From positions 62,001-126,000 of the forward strand of contig CAKOGP040001770.1 in the NCBI GenBank assembly GCA_933822405.4: a stretch of 64,000 bases of DNA. Direction: 5' to 3'. Shown in pieces: positions 41,272 through 51,768 of this stretch. A program made the translations under genes and the position numbers. Position 1 is the stretch's first letter; each line of letters starts with the position of its first letter. A model generated the notes under the pieces. It did no database searches. It saw only the letters and a list, made by a program, of their open reading frames with translations, and had not been told where the DNA came from. The DNA comes from Cylindrotheca closterium (Eukaryota > Bacillariophyta > Bacillariophyceae > Bacillariales > Bacillariaceae).

Positions 41272-41357
41272 CTGTAACGTTACAAGAAGAGTGACCATTG
41301 TATCCGGGTACTAACTGTAACGTTACAAGAAGAGTGACCATTGTATCCGGTTACTAA
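41272..41357. repeat. Tandem duplication of a 43-bp unit
   Basis: Copies at 41272-41314 and 41315-41357 are head to tail and differ at one base (GGGTAC versus GGTTAC). Each unit contains the palindrome GTAACGTTAC. It sits about 180 bases from the tRNA-Gly gene. Confidence 0.92.
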
Positions 41358-41536
41358 TAGTCACCTGATATGTAGCCGCCGTTGCCAAATCAAAAGTTCT
41401 ACAGTAGGTTGGGCAAGGGAAAAGTGTACAGTAACGAACCAAAACAACGTAGCCCATCACTACCTCAAAAGTTTTCGAGTGTTGTACTGGTTCGTCAGGG
41501 AAAAGAGAAGCGTGCACTCAGTAACAGACCAAAAGA

Positions 41537-41607
41537 TGCACCAGCCGAGAATCGAACTCGGGGCCCAACGATGGCAACGTTGGATTTTACCACTAAACCA
41601 CTGGTGC
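41537..41607 (-). tRNA. tRNA-Gly (anticodon GCC)
   Basis: The reverse strand folds as a full cloverleaf of 71 bases. The acceptor stem is GCACCAG/CTGGTGC, the D arm contains GGTTTAGTGG, the anticodon stem CAACG/CGTTG encloses TTGCCAT with GCC (41573-41575), and the T arm is CCGAG-TTCGATT-CTCGG with discriminator A. No intron and no encoded CCA. A TTTT run follows on the transcribed strand (41534-41531), a good Pol III terminator. Confidence 0.97.
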
Positions 41608-42188
41608 CTGTCGATGACTCATAAAATAATAAGTCAATATCCTAAGGAAATACAATAAGATAGCCAGAAGGAGAGTGCCATGATCAAGCCCCATAAGCTG
41701 TACAGGGTTGAATGTTCACCAACTTCCCATTAAGGTCAACTGTATTGGCAAGGAAAAATTCATAGGAGAATCCGGCTACCTAGCGGCAAGAAGGCGATAG
41801 GATTGTTGTATACTACTACCTATGTATTCGATCTCTTTTTCTACGGCTGTAATGCAACGATGTTGCTATTAAGCATAGGTTTTATTGTTAGCTGCTTCTT
41901 TTGTGGTCTTCTTTTGTGGTCTTGTTGTAATGCAGTCGCGCATTGACTGTCGGAGAAAAGGAAAATTGGATTGTCGGAAAATCCCAGAATTTAAGAGCAT
42001 ACTTAGTCCTTGTTCAAACGACTTGCCCGGAAAAAGGCTCTATTGTCAGCCTTCGGGAGAAACCAAACATCGCATCGGAAGTTCTGTAGATGTCACAAAA
42101 ACATAGAAGCAAAGCTCATAATTTCCGAAAGGACACAAAGTTGAAGCTGCAACAAGTACGAAACTTCCTCAAGCATCGTTTCCAAATC

Positions 42189-43964
42189 ATGAAGCTCTTC
42201 CAACTATTCGCCTTCGTCCTGGTTGCACTGCAACTACAATCTGTGTTGTCAGCAGATGACCAATGTGCCACAACCAATCTTTACAAGTGTCCCTCAACCA
42301 CTTGTAATTCAACAATCTTGGTCAAGGATTGTCTTGAGTGTGACGGATTCTTGAGCACTGACGCAATCACTGAAACTTGCTTCGACCGTAAACTACTCAA
42401 TGGCAAAGATAACCCGTCTGAAGACTATCTCTGGCGTGATGTTGCTGGACTAATCCTCTGGTTTTGTGCCGCAGGCATCGCCACAGCATGTGGTGTAGGT
42501 GGAGGAGGTATCTACGTCCCAGTTGGTATCCTCCTTTTGAACTTTATGCCAAAGCCTTCCAGTGGTCTGAGTCAAGCAAGTATTTTTGGAGCAAGTCTAG
42601 GTGGGCTTCTTCTAAACATTCGAGACAACCATCCATTCACTGTGAAGTGCGAATACCGCCCTAGTGAGCAAGGTGGTACCAAAATCGAGTCTTGTGAAAT
42701 GGATGCACCACCCGATACCGACAAGGTCAAGTACTTCAGCCGGCCATTGATTGACTTTGACATGGCACTCTTCCTTGCGCCAATGGAGATGGCAGGTGCT
42801 GTGCTTGGAGTCATCGTGCAAAAGCTATTGCCAAATGTAAGTCACCACTTGTTTCTATCACAGAGTGAGGAACAGAATGATTCATTCTAACAAAGTTCTT
42901 CTATACGTATTTAGTGGCTCTACTTGACCTTGGCAGCAATCATTCTCGGATTCACTGCTTACAAGACATACAAGAAATTCTTCGACACACGCGCAAAAGA
43001 AACTGCAAAGCGAGAAGCCGCAGCTGCCGCCGCCGCTGCCGAGTCCGATGCTCCAGAAGGCCCAGAAGACACGAACGACGTTAAATCGGCCGGCGAGACA
43101 GACCAAGCTGACGAAGAACACCATGAAGAGAGCGAGACCGTTGACGAGCTTGCTGTTGGAGACAGCGATGGGGCAGAGATGGAAGCCACTCGCGAGAAGC
43201 TTCTGCTGAAGGATGCACGTCAGCTCCCCGGAGAGAAAATCATTGGATTGATTGTTCTGTGGTTTGGTTTGATTGCATTGACCTTCCTCAAAGGAGGAAA
43301 GGGGGTTGATTCCGTTATTGGAATTACCTGCGCATCGCCATGGTATGGCGTCCTGATTGGAATTCAATTCCTCTGGACTATGGGGATTTCATGCCTCTTT
43401 GGCTGGAGATTGACAAAGCAGACTGCGGAAAAGAAAAGAGTGAACTATCCATTCCATCCGCAAGATGTGCTTTGGGACTTTGAAAAGACTAGGTTCTACG
43501 CCTTCTTCACTTTCATCGCTGGTATTGTTGCCGGTCTAATCGGTATTGGTGGTGGTATGGTATTGGGTCCGCTTATGTTGGTGATGGGAATTCACCCACG
43601 AGTATCAAGTGCTACAACCGCTACAATGGTTGTGTTGACATCAAGTAGTGTCGCAGTGCTATTCGTCACAGCTGGAATGGTTCCATGGCAATATGCAGTT
43701 ACATTCTTCAGCACTTGTTTCTTTGGTGCCTTAATTGGAAAGAAGTATATTGATGGATACGTGAAGAAATCAGGGAAAGCAAGCATTCTAATCTTCATGC
43801 TTGCGACCATCATTGCTTTTGCCACTGTTGGTTGCATCGTCACGGTGCTAATACGACTATCTGAAAGCAACTGGTGTCTGGAAGGATTCAAGCAGTTCTG
43901 CATTGTTAAGGACGAAGATTCCGACGAAGACATGTGCATGATCAACAAAGCTTTGAGGCTGTAG
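42189..43964 (+). CDS. TauE/SafE-family anion/sulfite exporter (2 exons)
   Basis: Exons 42189-42836 and 42915-43964, intron 78 bases (AAT|GTAAGT, TTTAG|TGG), give 565 residues. A signal peptide (MKLFQLFAFVLVALQLQSVLS) precedes a Cys-rich ectodomain (residues ~20-85, e.g. CPSTTCNSTILVKDCLEC). The TauE/SafE fold then starts: GLILWFCAAGIATACGVGGG with the family's G-rich helix, GLSQASIFGASLGGLL, and in the second half VAGLIGIGGGMVLGPLMLVM plus TATMVVLTSSSVAVLF. A long charged Ala/Glu/Asp loop lies between the halves (about 245-320). The family exports sulfite, sulfoacetate or related anions, and plant members are poorly characterised. Substrate here is unknown. The ATG at 42189 is preferred over the frame's start at 42090. 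Confidence 0.87.
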
Positions 43965-44329
43965 ACTGCTAGGTAGCCTTAAGTTATTTGTAATTGAATA
44001 AAAAAGAATTGTAAAACTCGACTTTCTGAATTATCTTTGTTCGATCAGTATTATACATTTTTGATAATTTCACTCCAGGGAGTCAATTTTCCGAATTTTT
44101 CAATCAGCGACTCCTTTTGTTCTGCAGCTGTCCTTGATCCGTCTCCGTCCCATGAAAATTCCCATTCGTATGTAGAACTGTACCACACTTTAAAAAACGC
44201 GCGAGAACTGTTTGGCGATCAGTGTGTCTGTGGACGGAAGATACTCAAAAGTTTCCACATTCAACCTTCATCCTTCCATTTCAACCACAACTTTCAGAAG
44301 TCGCACAGAATACTACCACTACGATAACA
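43965..44329. other. Intergenic region, no gene seen
   Basis: About 365 bases of AT-rich sequence: 3' flank of the TauE/SafE gene and upstream region of the next small gene. A polyadenylation-like AATAAA occurs at about 43997. Confidence 0.45.
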
Positions 44330-44668
44330 ATGGTGATCAAGTCAACAAACGCTACTACTGAAACATCTGATGTATCCACTATGGAGTCTCTAGATGTGCT
44401 TCCGCCCAAGCCGAAGACTCCCATTTCTCATCTTTTCTCGTTCTGCACGCCAAAGAAGCAACCTATGGAGGATGAGGACGATGTCAGTGATGAGACTGAT
44501 GAGACTGATGAGATTACTGGTCGTTCACTCACTTTCGAGCCAGAACATTTAGAGGAGAGTATAGTCAAAAAGGAAGAGGAGGCAAGGGAAGCCACACTTT
44601 TCGACGGGGGACTACTTTTTCAAATTGGAGTTGTCAGTGCAGTATTAGCGTTCGAGACGCTGGTTTAA
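44330..44668 (+). CDS. Small unknown protein, 112 residues
   Basis: Not recognised. The ATG at 44330 (AACAATGG context) is used; the frame is open upstream to 44222 but without coding character. The protein starts Thr/Ser-rich (MVIKSTNATTETSDVSTMES), has a Pro/Lys segment (LPPKPKTPISHLFSFCTPKK), an acidic repeat (DVSDETDETDEITG, from GATGAGACT units at DNA level) and a C-terminal hydrophobic segment (LLFQIGVVSAVLAFETLV) that could be a tail anchor. Short length and low complexity leave doubt that it is a complete gene. Confidence 0.45.
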   Translation: MVIKSTNATTETSDVSTMESLDVLPPKPKTPISHLFSFCTPKKQPMEDEDDVSDETDETDEITGRSLTFEPEHLEESIVKKEEEAREATLFDGGLLFQIGVVSAVLAFETLV

Positions 44669-45044
44669 AACATCGTCAACAAGAGAGTGTACATATCGAA
44701 GGTTGACTTGACAGGCACAATAGAATAGACTACAGCAGCGAAACAATCTTCATTATTCATGAGTAACAAGCTATATATGCAAGAACTGTATGAAACAGTC
44801 AGGAATGAATCATCAATTGGTTGCCAAATTAAAATTGTATTTTTTTTTGTTCATATGTCGTGCCCAGAAACGTACAAGCGTTTTATTTACATAGCGAAAC
44901 TATTTAGTAGTTAGTCCTTTAGATGCACAAAAATGAATGGTAGAATCGTGAGCTGCCTTGATAGCGATAGATTGGTATATTGGTATTTTTATCTGCACCT
45001 CTTTTGAGTGGGTAGGTGGGTAGGTAGCAACGAAAGCAATAGTT
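44669..45044. other. Convergent 3' region, no gene seen
   Basis: About 375 bases between the small forward gene and the reverse dehydrogenase. Reverse frames here are continuations in the wrong frame. A poly-T run occurs at about 44840-44849. Confidence 0.45.
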
Positions 45045-46693
45045 TTACATTTGACCGGCAAAGTTGGCGGCATCCTTGACTCCGGCCATTTCTGTGTGCG
45101 ATCTCTTGGTACTAGTACTTCGTTGAACAGGCCACTTGCTTGTGACCTTGATGCGATTGGAAAAGAATTCAACGGCACCATCTCCAGTGATATCCATGTC
45201 TCCATACTTGCTCTTAGTTCCGTACAAACCACCAAAGGAAAATGGTTCACGAGGAACTGGAATACCAACGTTGATACCCAACATACTAGCACGGAACTTG
45301 GAAGTGAACCATTCTGCATTTCCTCCATTGGTAGTGTAAATGGCAGCTGCGTTTCCAAATGGGTTGGCATTTTCAATTTCAAGGGCTTCTTCCCAACTGG
45401 AAACAACATAGATGGATAGAACAGGACCAAACACCTCTTCCTTCATGGTCTTGTCGTCCTTGGAATTGTGCAAAATGATGGTGGGCCCAATCCAGTTAGC
45501 CCCATTCTCCTTCCAGCTGCGACCATCTAACAAGATTTTGGCACCCGCCGTTTCGGCCGCCTCGATATAGGAATGAATTTTCTGAAGTGAAATTCCATCA
45601 ATGACGGGTCCCATTTGTCCAGGTCCACTTCCCGGCTCAATCTTGGAAGCCTTCTCAATGAGTGAATTCAACAAGCCATCTTGTTCACCATCCAACAACA
45701 AAACGGACGCCGCCATGCACCGTTGACCGGCGCATCCCGCAAAACTGACGCAAATGTCGGAGGCAGCCCCCTCCATTTCGCAATCAGGCAAAGCAACCAG
45801 GTGATTCTTGGCACCACCTAGAGCGGTACAACGTTTCTGCAAGGCCCGGCACCGGTCCGAGACAATTTTGGCAACTGGACTGGAACCGACAAAGGTGACC
45901 GCCTTGACGGATGGGTGATCAATCAATGCTTCAACGGATTCTCGCATTCCTTGAACCATATTAAAGACACCTTTTGGGAATCCCGCTTCTTCAAATAGTT
46001 TGGCTACTCGGTTCATGGTAAGAGGAACCTTTTCCGACGGCTTGAGGACGACGGTATTTCCCATGACGAGCGCAATGGGGACCGTCCACATGGGAACCAT
46101 CAAAGGAAAGTTGAATGGAACAATACTGGCAACCACACCCAATGGATCTCTACGATCAACACAAGTTACTTGCCCCGAAACTTTGAGCGAAGTTCCTTGA
46201 ACCAATTGTGGGAGGGAACAGGCATATTCGACCGTTTCATTTCCCTTGGCAACTTTCATGATGGTGAGTCGTATAGCAGGATTGGAGAGGAATTTATTGT
46301 GAGTACGTGAATCAGAACATGGACATGACTTCATATTGGATTGGAATCCAATCTTATTCGTTTCCATTGATTGGTTGGGTACCTACCATCGGCGAGAGCT
46401 TCAGTCTTGTTCTTGCCATTCTCCAATACGATTAGATCGGCCAATTCGTCCGCATGTTCCTTGATTAGGGCGTGAAACTTCATCATGATGGCAGCACGAG
46501 CCTTGACAGTGAGTTTGGACCAGGCTGGGAAAGCTGCTTCAGCAGCCTTGACGGCGTCATCGACATCCTTGGCGCTTGACACACCCACTTGACCAATCGT
46601 ATCTCCATTCGCTGGATTTTCGACGGGATGGAATTTGCCAGTCTCGGGAGCTACGAAATCAGCGTTGATGTAGTTGTGGATTTGGGTGGTCAT
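45045..46693 (-). CDS. Methylmalonate-semialdehyde dehydrogenase (2 exons seen; 5' end at assembly gap)
   Basis: Exons 46693-46387 and 46252-45045, intron 134 bases (GATG|GTAGGT, GAAAG|TTGC), give 504 residues. This is the ALDH6 family: NPANGDTIGQV near the N-terminus, then IVPFNFPLMVPMWTVPIALV, KPSEKVPLT, TFVGSSPVAK, the general-base region LGGAKNHLVALPD and the catalytic Cys in SFAGCAGQRCMAASV. EEVFGPVLSI and PFSFGGLYGTKSKYGDMDI follow. It oxidises methylmalonate semialdehyde to propionyl-CoA in mitochondrial valine and thymine breakdown. No mitochondrial presequence is present at ATG 46693. A possible acceptor (CACCAG|GCTACG, 46705) lies just upstream, so an earlier exon with the presequence may be lost in or beyond the N gap. 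Confidence 0.92.
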
Positions 46694-46736
46694 TTGTGCG
46701 TAGCCTGGTGTATAACTTCGATGATGGTGAGTTAAT

Positions 46737-46746
46737 NNNNNNNNNN
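46737..46746. other. Assembly gap of 10 N
   Basis: Ten undetermined bases separate the 5' end of the dehydrogenase gene from the gene on the right. The round number suggests a scaffold-join placeholder, so the true distance and order are not known. Confidence 0.95.
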
Positions 46747-47358
46747 GCTGTTGGCGAGAATCTTGATTCTGTCAATCACCAATCGCAAGACTTCGCGTGC
46801 CGACGATCCGTCCCAAGCGATATCCAAGAACTCCTTGGGAATGGGCATTCGCTTGCGTGTAACCAGTAGGTCGTAGGCCGTCTCAGGGTCTTCGTCAGTG
46901 ATATCCTCCATCACGAACAGCTTGGAGTGATCCTGCTCGAGCGCCTCGTTTATCAACCACGCCTCCAACTTTGGAACCTTAACCGGATCGGTTTTTGAGA
47001 AGGCCTTTGCCGGCCAAGAGAATGCCAGTGGGTCGCTCCCGTTCTCCAGAACGTCATGGTCCAGCACGTACAACTTATCGAAGTGCTGTTCTTTCTTTTC
47101 GCCAACCGTTGTGTACCTAATCATTGGACGATGCCAAAAATTAAAGTTGTTCACCTGTTCCTTGGGCCATCCCGTATACCAGGCGGGGGCGCCTCCTTGT
47201 ACACCCTTTTCGACAAGGCTGTTGAGATCTTGCAACTGAAGGTCCTTGGTGGGATCAAAGGCATCGAGGACCGCCTTGGAATCATGGTTTGGGTAGCTCG
47301 CCTGGGTGGTGAGATAGCGGTAGCTCTTTTTGCGCACGGTGAAGTCCGTAATGGTCAT
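46747..47358 (-). CDS. Unknown protein, C-terminus cut by assembly gap
   Basis: The ATG at 47358 opens 204 readable codons that run into the N gap without a stop. I do not recognise the family. The protein is soluble-looking, without signal peptide or membrane helices. Notable segments are WYTGWPKEQVNNFNFWHRPM, KLYVLDHDVLENGSDPLAF, LFVMEDITDEDPETAYDLLV and AREVLRLVIDRIKILANS. The sequence appears richer in G and C and in CG-containing codons than its neighbours, which together with the gap raises the possibility that this contig end comes from elsewhere in the genome or from another organism. That is inference only. Confidence 0.6.
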
Positions 47359-48477
47359 GATGATGGGTGTTACAGGTAGAAGAGCCGTGTGCTTTCCTAA
47401 TCTTAATAACTATCTATTCCTAGACTTCAAATTCACTCTGTCAAATACAGAGCAGTCTTTTCAAAAGGAATGAGCTGCAACTGAGCTGCAGCTCCTTTAC
47501 CAACTTCTTTCACAACCTCTTTGGTACGTAGCTTTCCACTGTCCTGCTACTGTACCTTCTTTGCATACGTACTTGGGCGTTCCGATCAGTCCGTCCTTCG
47601 CTAGCCAACACCTGCAGAGATTTCGGAACATCTGTGAAAAATTCACAGAATTTTTGACTCAGAGGACAAAAAGAATAGTCAATTAGGGGAACTATCTGTA
47701 ATTTAATGAACTACGACCAAAACGCGACGATCACCGACCAAGAATGAATTCCACGAGCAGTGATGATGTCGGATCACAGATCCCCGTGCAGAAGGAGTGA
47801 GCAAGCCGGTCAGGCCCCGATTCCGGTTCAGATTCACACCAAAATGCGGAATATCCCTGTCGGTTCTCTTTCAAACGTCACTGCAATGGTCGGACTAATC
47901 AAAAGAAAATGAATTGTTCTTGCGTATTGCCGTGCACCCAACCGCTTGCTTGCGTTTCAAACCCACTCCTCGTACCAAAACTACTGAGCTTTACGTAGCG
48001 TATTGTCCGACAGGCTGCCGTACAAAGAGAGGACGCCCGAAATTCTTAAGTTAGTCACGACGGCGATTCTCCAATTGGTCCGTTTTCATCAACAAGCAGT
48101 TCCATTGCAGCAGAGACCACTTGCGCACCACTCGATCGTTCCAGACATACCGGTACTGTAGGTCTCATACTTTTTCTCTTCGATACTCGATACCTCATCA
48201 AGAGTCCATCTCGAGTTCCAAGCGGATATCCCCCCAAAAAGCAGGAAGCAACAACCTCTACAGAGACATCCATCGAAATCCACGTTTGCTTTTCGACAGA
48301 CATACAGACAGACGCTACAGTTTTGAAGCCATCCCTCGTCCGATTGACATCCACCTTTTGTCATAATACCGTATCATACCGTTGATCCATTTGTATTCCA
48401 TTCATCATTCATAAGGAGAATCTCATTACACACAAACACAAACACAAACACAAACACACACACAACACCACAACAGA
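47359..48477. other. 1.1-kb intergenic region, no gene supported
   Basis: Divergent upstream regions of the truncated gene and of the 226-residue-protein gene. It contains a short inverted element around 47470-47496 (GAGCTGCAACTGAGCTGCAGCTC) and, just before the next start codon, a CA-rich stretch. Frames at 48055-48366 lack coding support. Confidence 0.45.
48429..48475 (+). repeat. CACAAA/CA microsatellite in a 5' UTR
   Basis: Tandem ACACAA and CA units end three bases before the ATG at 48478. The formin gene has a comparable repeat in its 5' region. Confidence 0.8.
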
Positions 48478-49337
48478 ATGCCTTGCGAACAGTCCATTGC
48501 TTCGGCAAAAGCTACCTTTGTCTCGAAAGTTTCGGAAGGAATCACAGCCTTGATGACCTGCGGTTACAGTCGCGAACGAGCTACCAATGCCCTCGTGCGT
48601 GAGCTAAACCGTGGAGATTCTTCTGCCAGACCAACGGATGAAGAGGTGAGTTGCTGATTGATTTTGTGCCACCGATACTGTACGGTTGGATCGATTCATT
48701 CTTGGAGCAATCGCATGGTTAGGCCATTTTGAGATTCTGTTTCATATTCGATATCAATGCGTATTATACTATCGATCACATCACTAACGTCTCGTTCCCC
48801 TTTCTCCTCTTGACTTGTCTGCAGGTTTTTGATACCATGAGACGGTACCATATCGGTAGTGAAGACGCCACAAAAGCACTTACAGTTAGCAAAGCCATGA
48901 GACGAGCACTCCAATTATCGGAAAGTCCAGCACACGCAATTGAAAACTTGTCTCAAAAGATCTCCATGTCCACATTATTGTATGATTCATGTGACGAAGA
49001 CGTTGAATCGCCCATTCGACCCGAGCTTCGTGTGGAGCCTGTGGTATCCACTCGAAAACTCCGAAGATCATCCAGATCCACACGATCCAAAGCCGGACGC
49101 AAGCGATTGATTGACGAGATGGTTCCAATTGCCGAAGGAAAGAAAAACATCAATAAGAAGGAGTCTCGTGGTAGATCAGACTCGGTCGCTGAAGAGGTTG
49201 CCGAGAAGATTAGTGTTGAGGCTAGCAATACTGATACACCACTTCGAACACCTGTTGTCCGAGGGAAGCGTGGTATCCGTTCGGAGGATGTTGATACGCA
49301 AGGACACAAGCGAATGCGCGTCAGTGATGGCTGCTGA
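48478..49337 (+). CDS. Unknown basic, probably nuclear protein (2 exons)
   Basis: Exon 1 48478-48645 (56 codons, too short to stand out on its own) and exon 2 48825-49337 are joined across a 179-base intron (GAAGAG|GTGAGT, CTGCAG|GTTT), giving 226 residues. The first ~95 residues look ordered and helical: ITALMTCGYSRERATNALVR, then VFDTMRRYHIGSEDATKALT and AMRRALQLSESPAHAIENL. The CGYSRxxATxALVREL pattern resembles a UBA-like three-helix unit, but this is only a suggestion. The rest is basic and disordered, with nuclear-localisation-like runs (RKLRRSSRSTRSKAGRKRL, RGKRGIR, GHKRMRV). Function unknown. Confidence 0.65.
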
Positions 49338-49755
49338 ATCCCTTTTGTCCACATTCCAGCAACTACCTACTACAATAAGATCAACAACACGAGTGCTACA
49401 ATGGAACCATTCTTCCAATGAGGCATTTCGGACCAAGCTTGAGGATGCCACCTCAATGTAAAATACTACAATACAAAATAGAATCGATCACCTGTCCTAC
49501 AAGAATTTATTACTAGTTTGTATATATTACAACCTGCTACCGTATAATAGTGCAAGTAGACGTAGTAAATATTTGTTGGAAATCAAGAAAGAGTGCAATT
49601 TCAATCTCCAACACTCTTGCAACATATGACAGATCTCTAAGCATATTATCCACTGGAGGAATATTGCTCACACTATCCCAGGCCTACTGGTGCGATGCAA
49701 TTAAAAAATCACGTTGAAATTCAAATTGTTTATTCTAATATTAATACTCGTGCAT
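49338..49755. other. Convergent 3' region, no gene seen
   Basis: About 420 bases between two convergent genes, AT-rich. Nothing else was recognised. Confidence 0.45.
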
Positions 49756-50643
49756 TTACATATTGTTAAATCCCTTCATGACGGTCTCGCGATTCTTCGA
49801 AGGGCTTGGTGTGTTGATAAGCAGCCAAGATGCCAACCAGAATTGTACCAGAATTCCTGGTAGGGCAAAGAAAACGTGTAGTTGGTCATTATATCTGGAT
49901 ATCAAAAGATTCAAACCGGCATTGATAATGTAGCAGGGTCCTGCCAATAGCATTGCTTTGCCCAATTTGTGAGGAAAGACACCAAATTTGTGCACAATGA
50001 AACCGAGGAAGGAGTAGTGCAAACCGGCGAATACATGAGAAAAGATAATCCCATACTTGTTCAATAACAAGAGGAAAAAGGATATTTGCATTCCAATCTG
50101 GGGAAAGGAATCCGAGTAAAAGTAGTACTTGATGGTGGTGCTCATCGCATTGTCCTCGTAAACAAAAATACCCACCATGATCATGGCAATGATAGCAATC
50201 GCAACAATGACTTGTTCCATAAGCTTGAACAGAATAATCAGCGAACATGATGCAGGGTTGACTCCAGCTCCAATCATGATCATTCCCACAAGGACCCCTA
50301 CCAAAGTATTGGAGACACAGCCCACAATTTCAGCCAAGACACCAACGTTCCAAAATATCCAGTTCGATTGAATGTTGTAAATTGTTTTATCGATCATATC
50401 CCAGTCCAATAACATCCATCGAATAGCAAAGACCAAATAGGACGAGCATAGCACGGCAACTGATTGACATATTCCTGCACCGACAGCTGCACTTCTTAAT
50501 CGTTTTCCTCGCATCGCCAATTCTTCCACTTCTTCTTGCAGGATTTCTACATGATGTTGCTGTACTTTCATCTCATCCATTTGCATAAATTCTGCCCTGC
50601 ACTCTGGGTCAGGTTCCGGTTGGTAGTATTCACCATCGTCCAT
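49756..50643 (-). CDS. Multi-pass membrane protein, 295 residues
   Basis: The ATG at 50643 is used because the frame's earlier start (50679) is a GTG. A ~45-residue cytoplasmic N-terminus with a short helix (VEILQEEVEELAMRGKRL) is followed by six or seven hydrophobic segments, among them GVLAEIVGCVSNTLVGVLVG, LMEQVIVAIAIIAMIMVGI and GIIFSHVFAGLHYSFLGFIV, and a short polar tail. The pattern recalls the DUF4386 membrane family (helix plus conserved region after the third helix), a tentative likeness only. Substrate or role is unknown. Confidence 0.68.
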   Translation of the reverse strand: MDDGEYYQPEPDPECRAEFMQMDEMKVQQHHVEILQEEVEELAMRGKRLRSAAVGAGICQSVAVLCSSYLVFAIRWMLLDWDMIDKTIYNIQSNWIFWNVGVLAEIVGCVSNTLVGVLVGMIMIGAGVNPASCSLIILFKLMEQVIVAIAIIAMIMVGIFVYEDNAMSTTIKYYFYSDSFPQIGMQISFFLLLLNKYGIIFSHVFAGLHYSFLGFIVHKFGVFPHKLGKAMLLAGPCYIINAGLNLLISRYNDQLHVFFALPGILVQFWLASWLLINTPSPSKNRETVMKGFNNM

Positions 50644-50918
50644 CTTGCTGTTTGGTGTTGATGTTAATGATGGTATCACTTCTGTTCGTTCTTACCTCGC
50701 CCTTGCAACCAAGAAAGCATCAAATCATGAGGGCAGTATCGCTAAATTCGTGCAGGCGCGCGAGCCGATTTCATGACGGACGAAATACGGACATGTGAGG
50801 TCGGGGAAAGAATTCGTTTTTGAAGAACAAAATCTTTCGGCATTTTTGAGAAGCCATCGACGCAAAGAGGAGGCACTGTCAGTTCAAAGCCATCTACATC
50901 ACCTTTGCTTCTTACTCC

Positions 50919-51446
50919 ATGATTCGTCAACTATCCCTCGCGACAGCTCGGAATACCTTCCTTCGAGCTGCGCCTAGAAGATTCTTTTCCTCCGACTACT
51001 CTGGCTACTATCACATTGAAGTCTCGAATGCTCATAATCCAAGCCTGACCCAACTTACTGTCACCGGTCCAGACGTAGATGGAATCTTGGCGAGCATGAC
51101 CGTAGCGTTAGCCGTTCAAGGTTGCAGTCTTGTCGAGCTTTATGCTTCCAAAAATGAGGATTGCAGTATATCTCGATCTACTGGAACTGAGTCCAACAAC
51201 ATCAAAGATGTCTTTTTGGTCGTGGATCGGACCACAGGTCAGCAATTCCAGGATGATCAGCTCCGTCCATTGGGAGCATCCTTGCTAGAAAGTCTCAAGA
51301 CACCCATCAATACGCTCTCGATGACTGGCGCCAAAGATTCTGTTGAGAGTATGGAACAAAAACTGGATGGAAGTACAGAAGCAACCGATGCTCGGGATCA
51401 GATCACTGTACTTCCAAGCACAGAGACTGTGAGCAAAGCTGTCTAA
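50919..51446 (+). CDS. Mitochondrial ACT-domain protein, 175 residues
   Basis: The N-terminus (MIRQLSLATARNTFLRAAPR, then RFFSSDYSGYY) is a typical mitochondrial presequence with Arg and no acids and a likely cleavage at RFFSS. An ACT-like regulatory fold follows: LTQLTVTGPDVDGILASMTV, ALAVQGCSLVELYASKNED and, after a loop, IKDVFLVVDRTTGQQFQDDQ. ACT domains bind amino acids or nucleotides and usually occur in pairs. Only one is evident here, so a dimer or a partner is likely. The C-terminal ~45 residues are Ser/Thr/Asp-rich and probably disordered. The ligand is unknown. Confidence 0.75.
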   Translation: MIRQLSLATARNTFLRAAPRRFFSSDYSGYYHIEVSNAHNPSLTQLTVTGPDVDGILASMTVALAVQGCSLVELYASKNEDCSISRSTGTESNNIKDVFLVVDRTTGQQFQDDQLRPLGASLLESLKTPINTLSMTGAKDSVESMEQKLDGSTEATDARDQITVLPSTETVSKAV

Positions 51447-51768
51447 ATCTTATGGTTAGGGGAAGGCGCTATACTTACAAGTAACATTTTTATCAATCTC
51501 TATTCTATTCTTAAACGCGAAGCAACGAGAATTACACACATTACCTGTGTATTGATATGAGAGGAGCTCCCGGCCCATTCAGCCACATTCAACCGGCTAT
51601 CCGTCATCCTGTCTGAAGCTCAAGAGGTAGGAGAAGGAGATACTTGCAAGTTGTATTTCTATAGATATCTATTCTTAAAGTCGAAGAGATTACACAAACA
51701 TATACCCGTATAATAGGAGTGGAGCTTCATTCAGCAGTCACAATCACTGTCAATGCATCAGACTATGC
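51447..51768. other. Intergenic region holding a diverged direct duplication
   Basis: About 320 bases. Two diverged copies of a ~110-base stretch lie at about 51455-51570 and 51629-51728. They share GGNGAAGG, TATCTATTCTTAAA, CGAAG...GAGATTACACA and GAGGAGCT / GTGGAGCT in the same order. No gene is seen. Confidence 0.5.

Larger units (their letters stand above)
40960..42188. other. Region downstream of the pseudogene: tandem repeat and tRNA
   Basis: Apart from the 43-bp tandem repeat (41272-41357) and tRNA-Gly (41537-41607), no gene is seen. The short frames overlapping the tRNA are artefacts. The right part is the upstream region of the TauE/SafE gene. Confidence 0.5.

Noticed and set aside
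44900..45430. Reverse 176-codon frame over the end of the MMSDH gene
   Set aside because: It is a shifted frame of the dehydrogenase; the catalytic and cofactor motifs are in the other frame.
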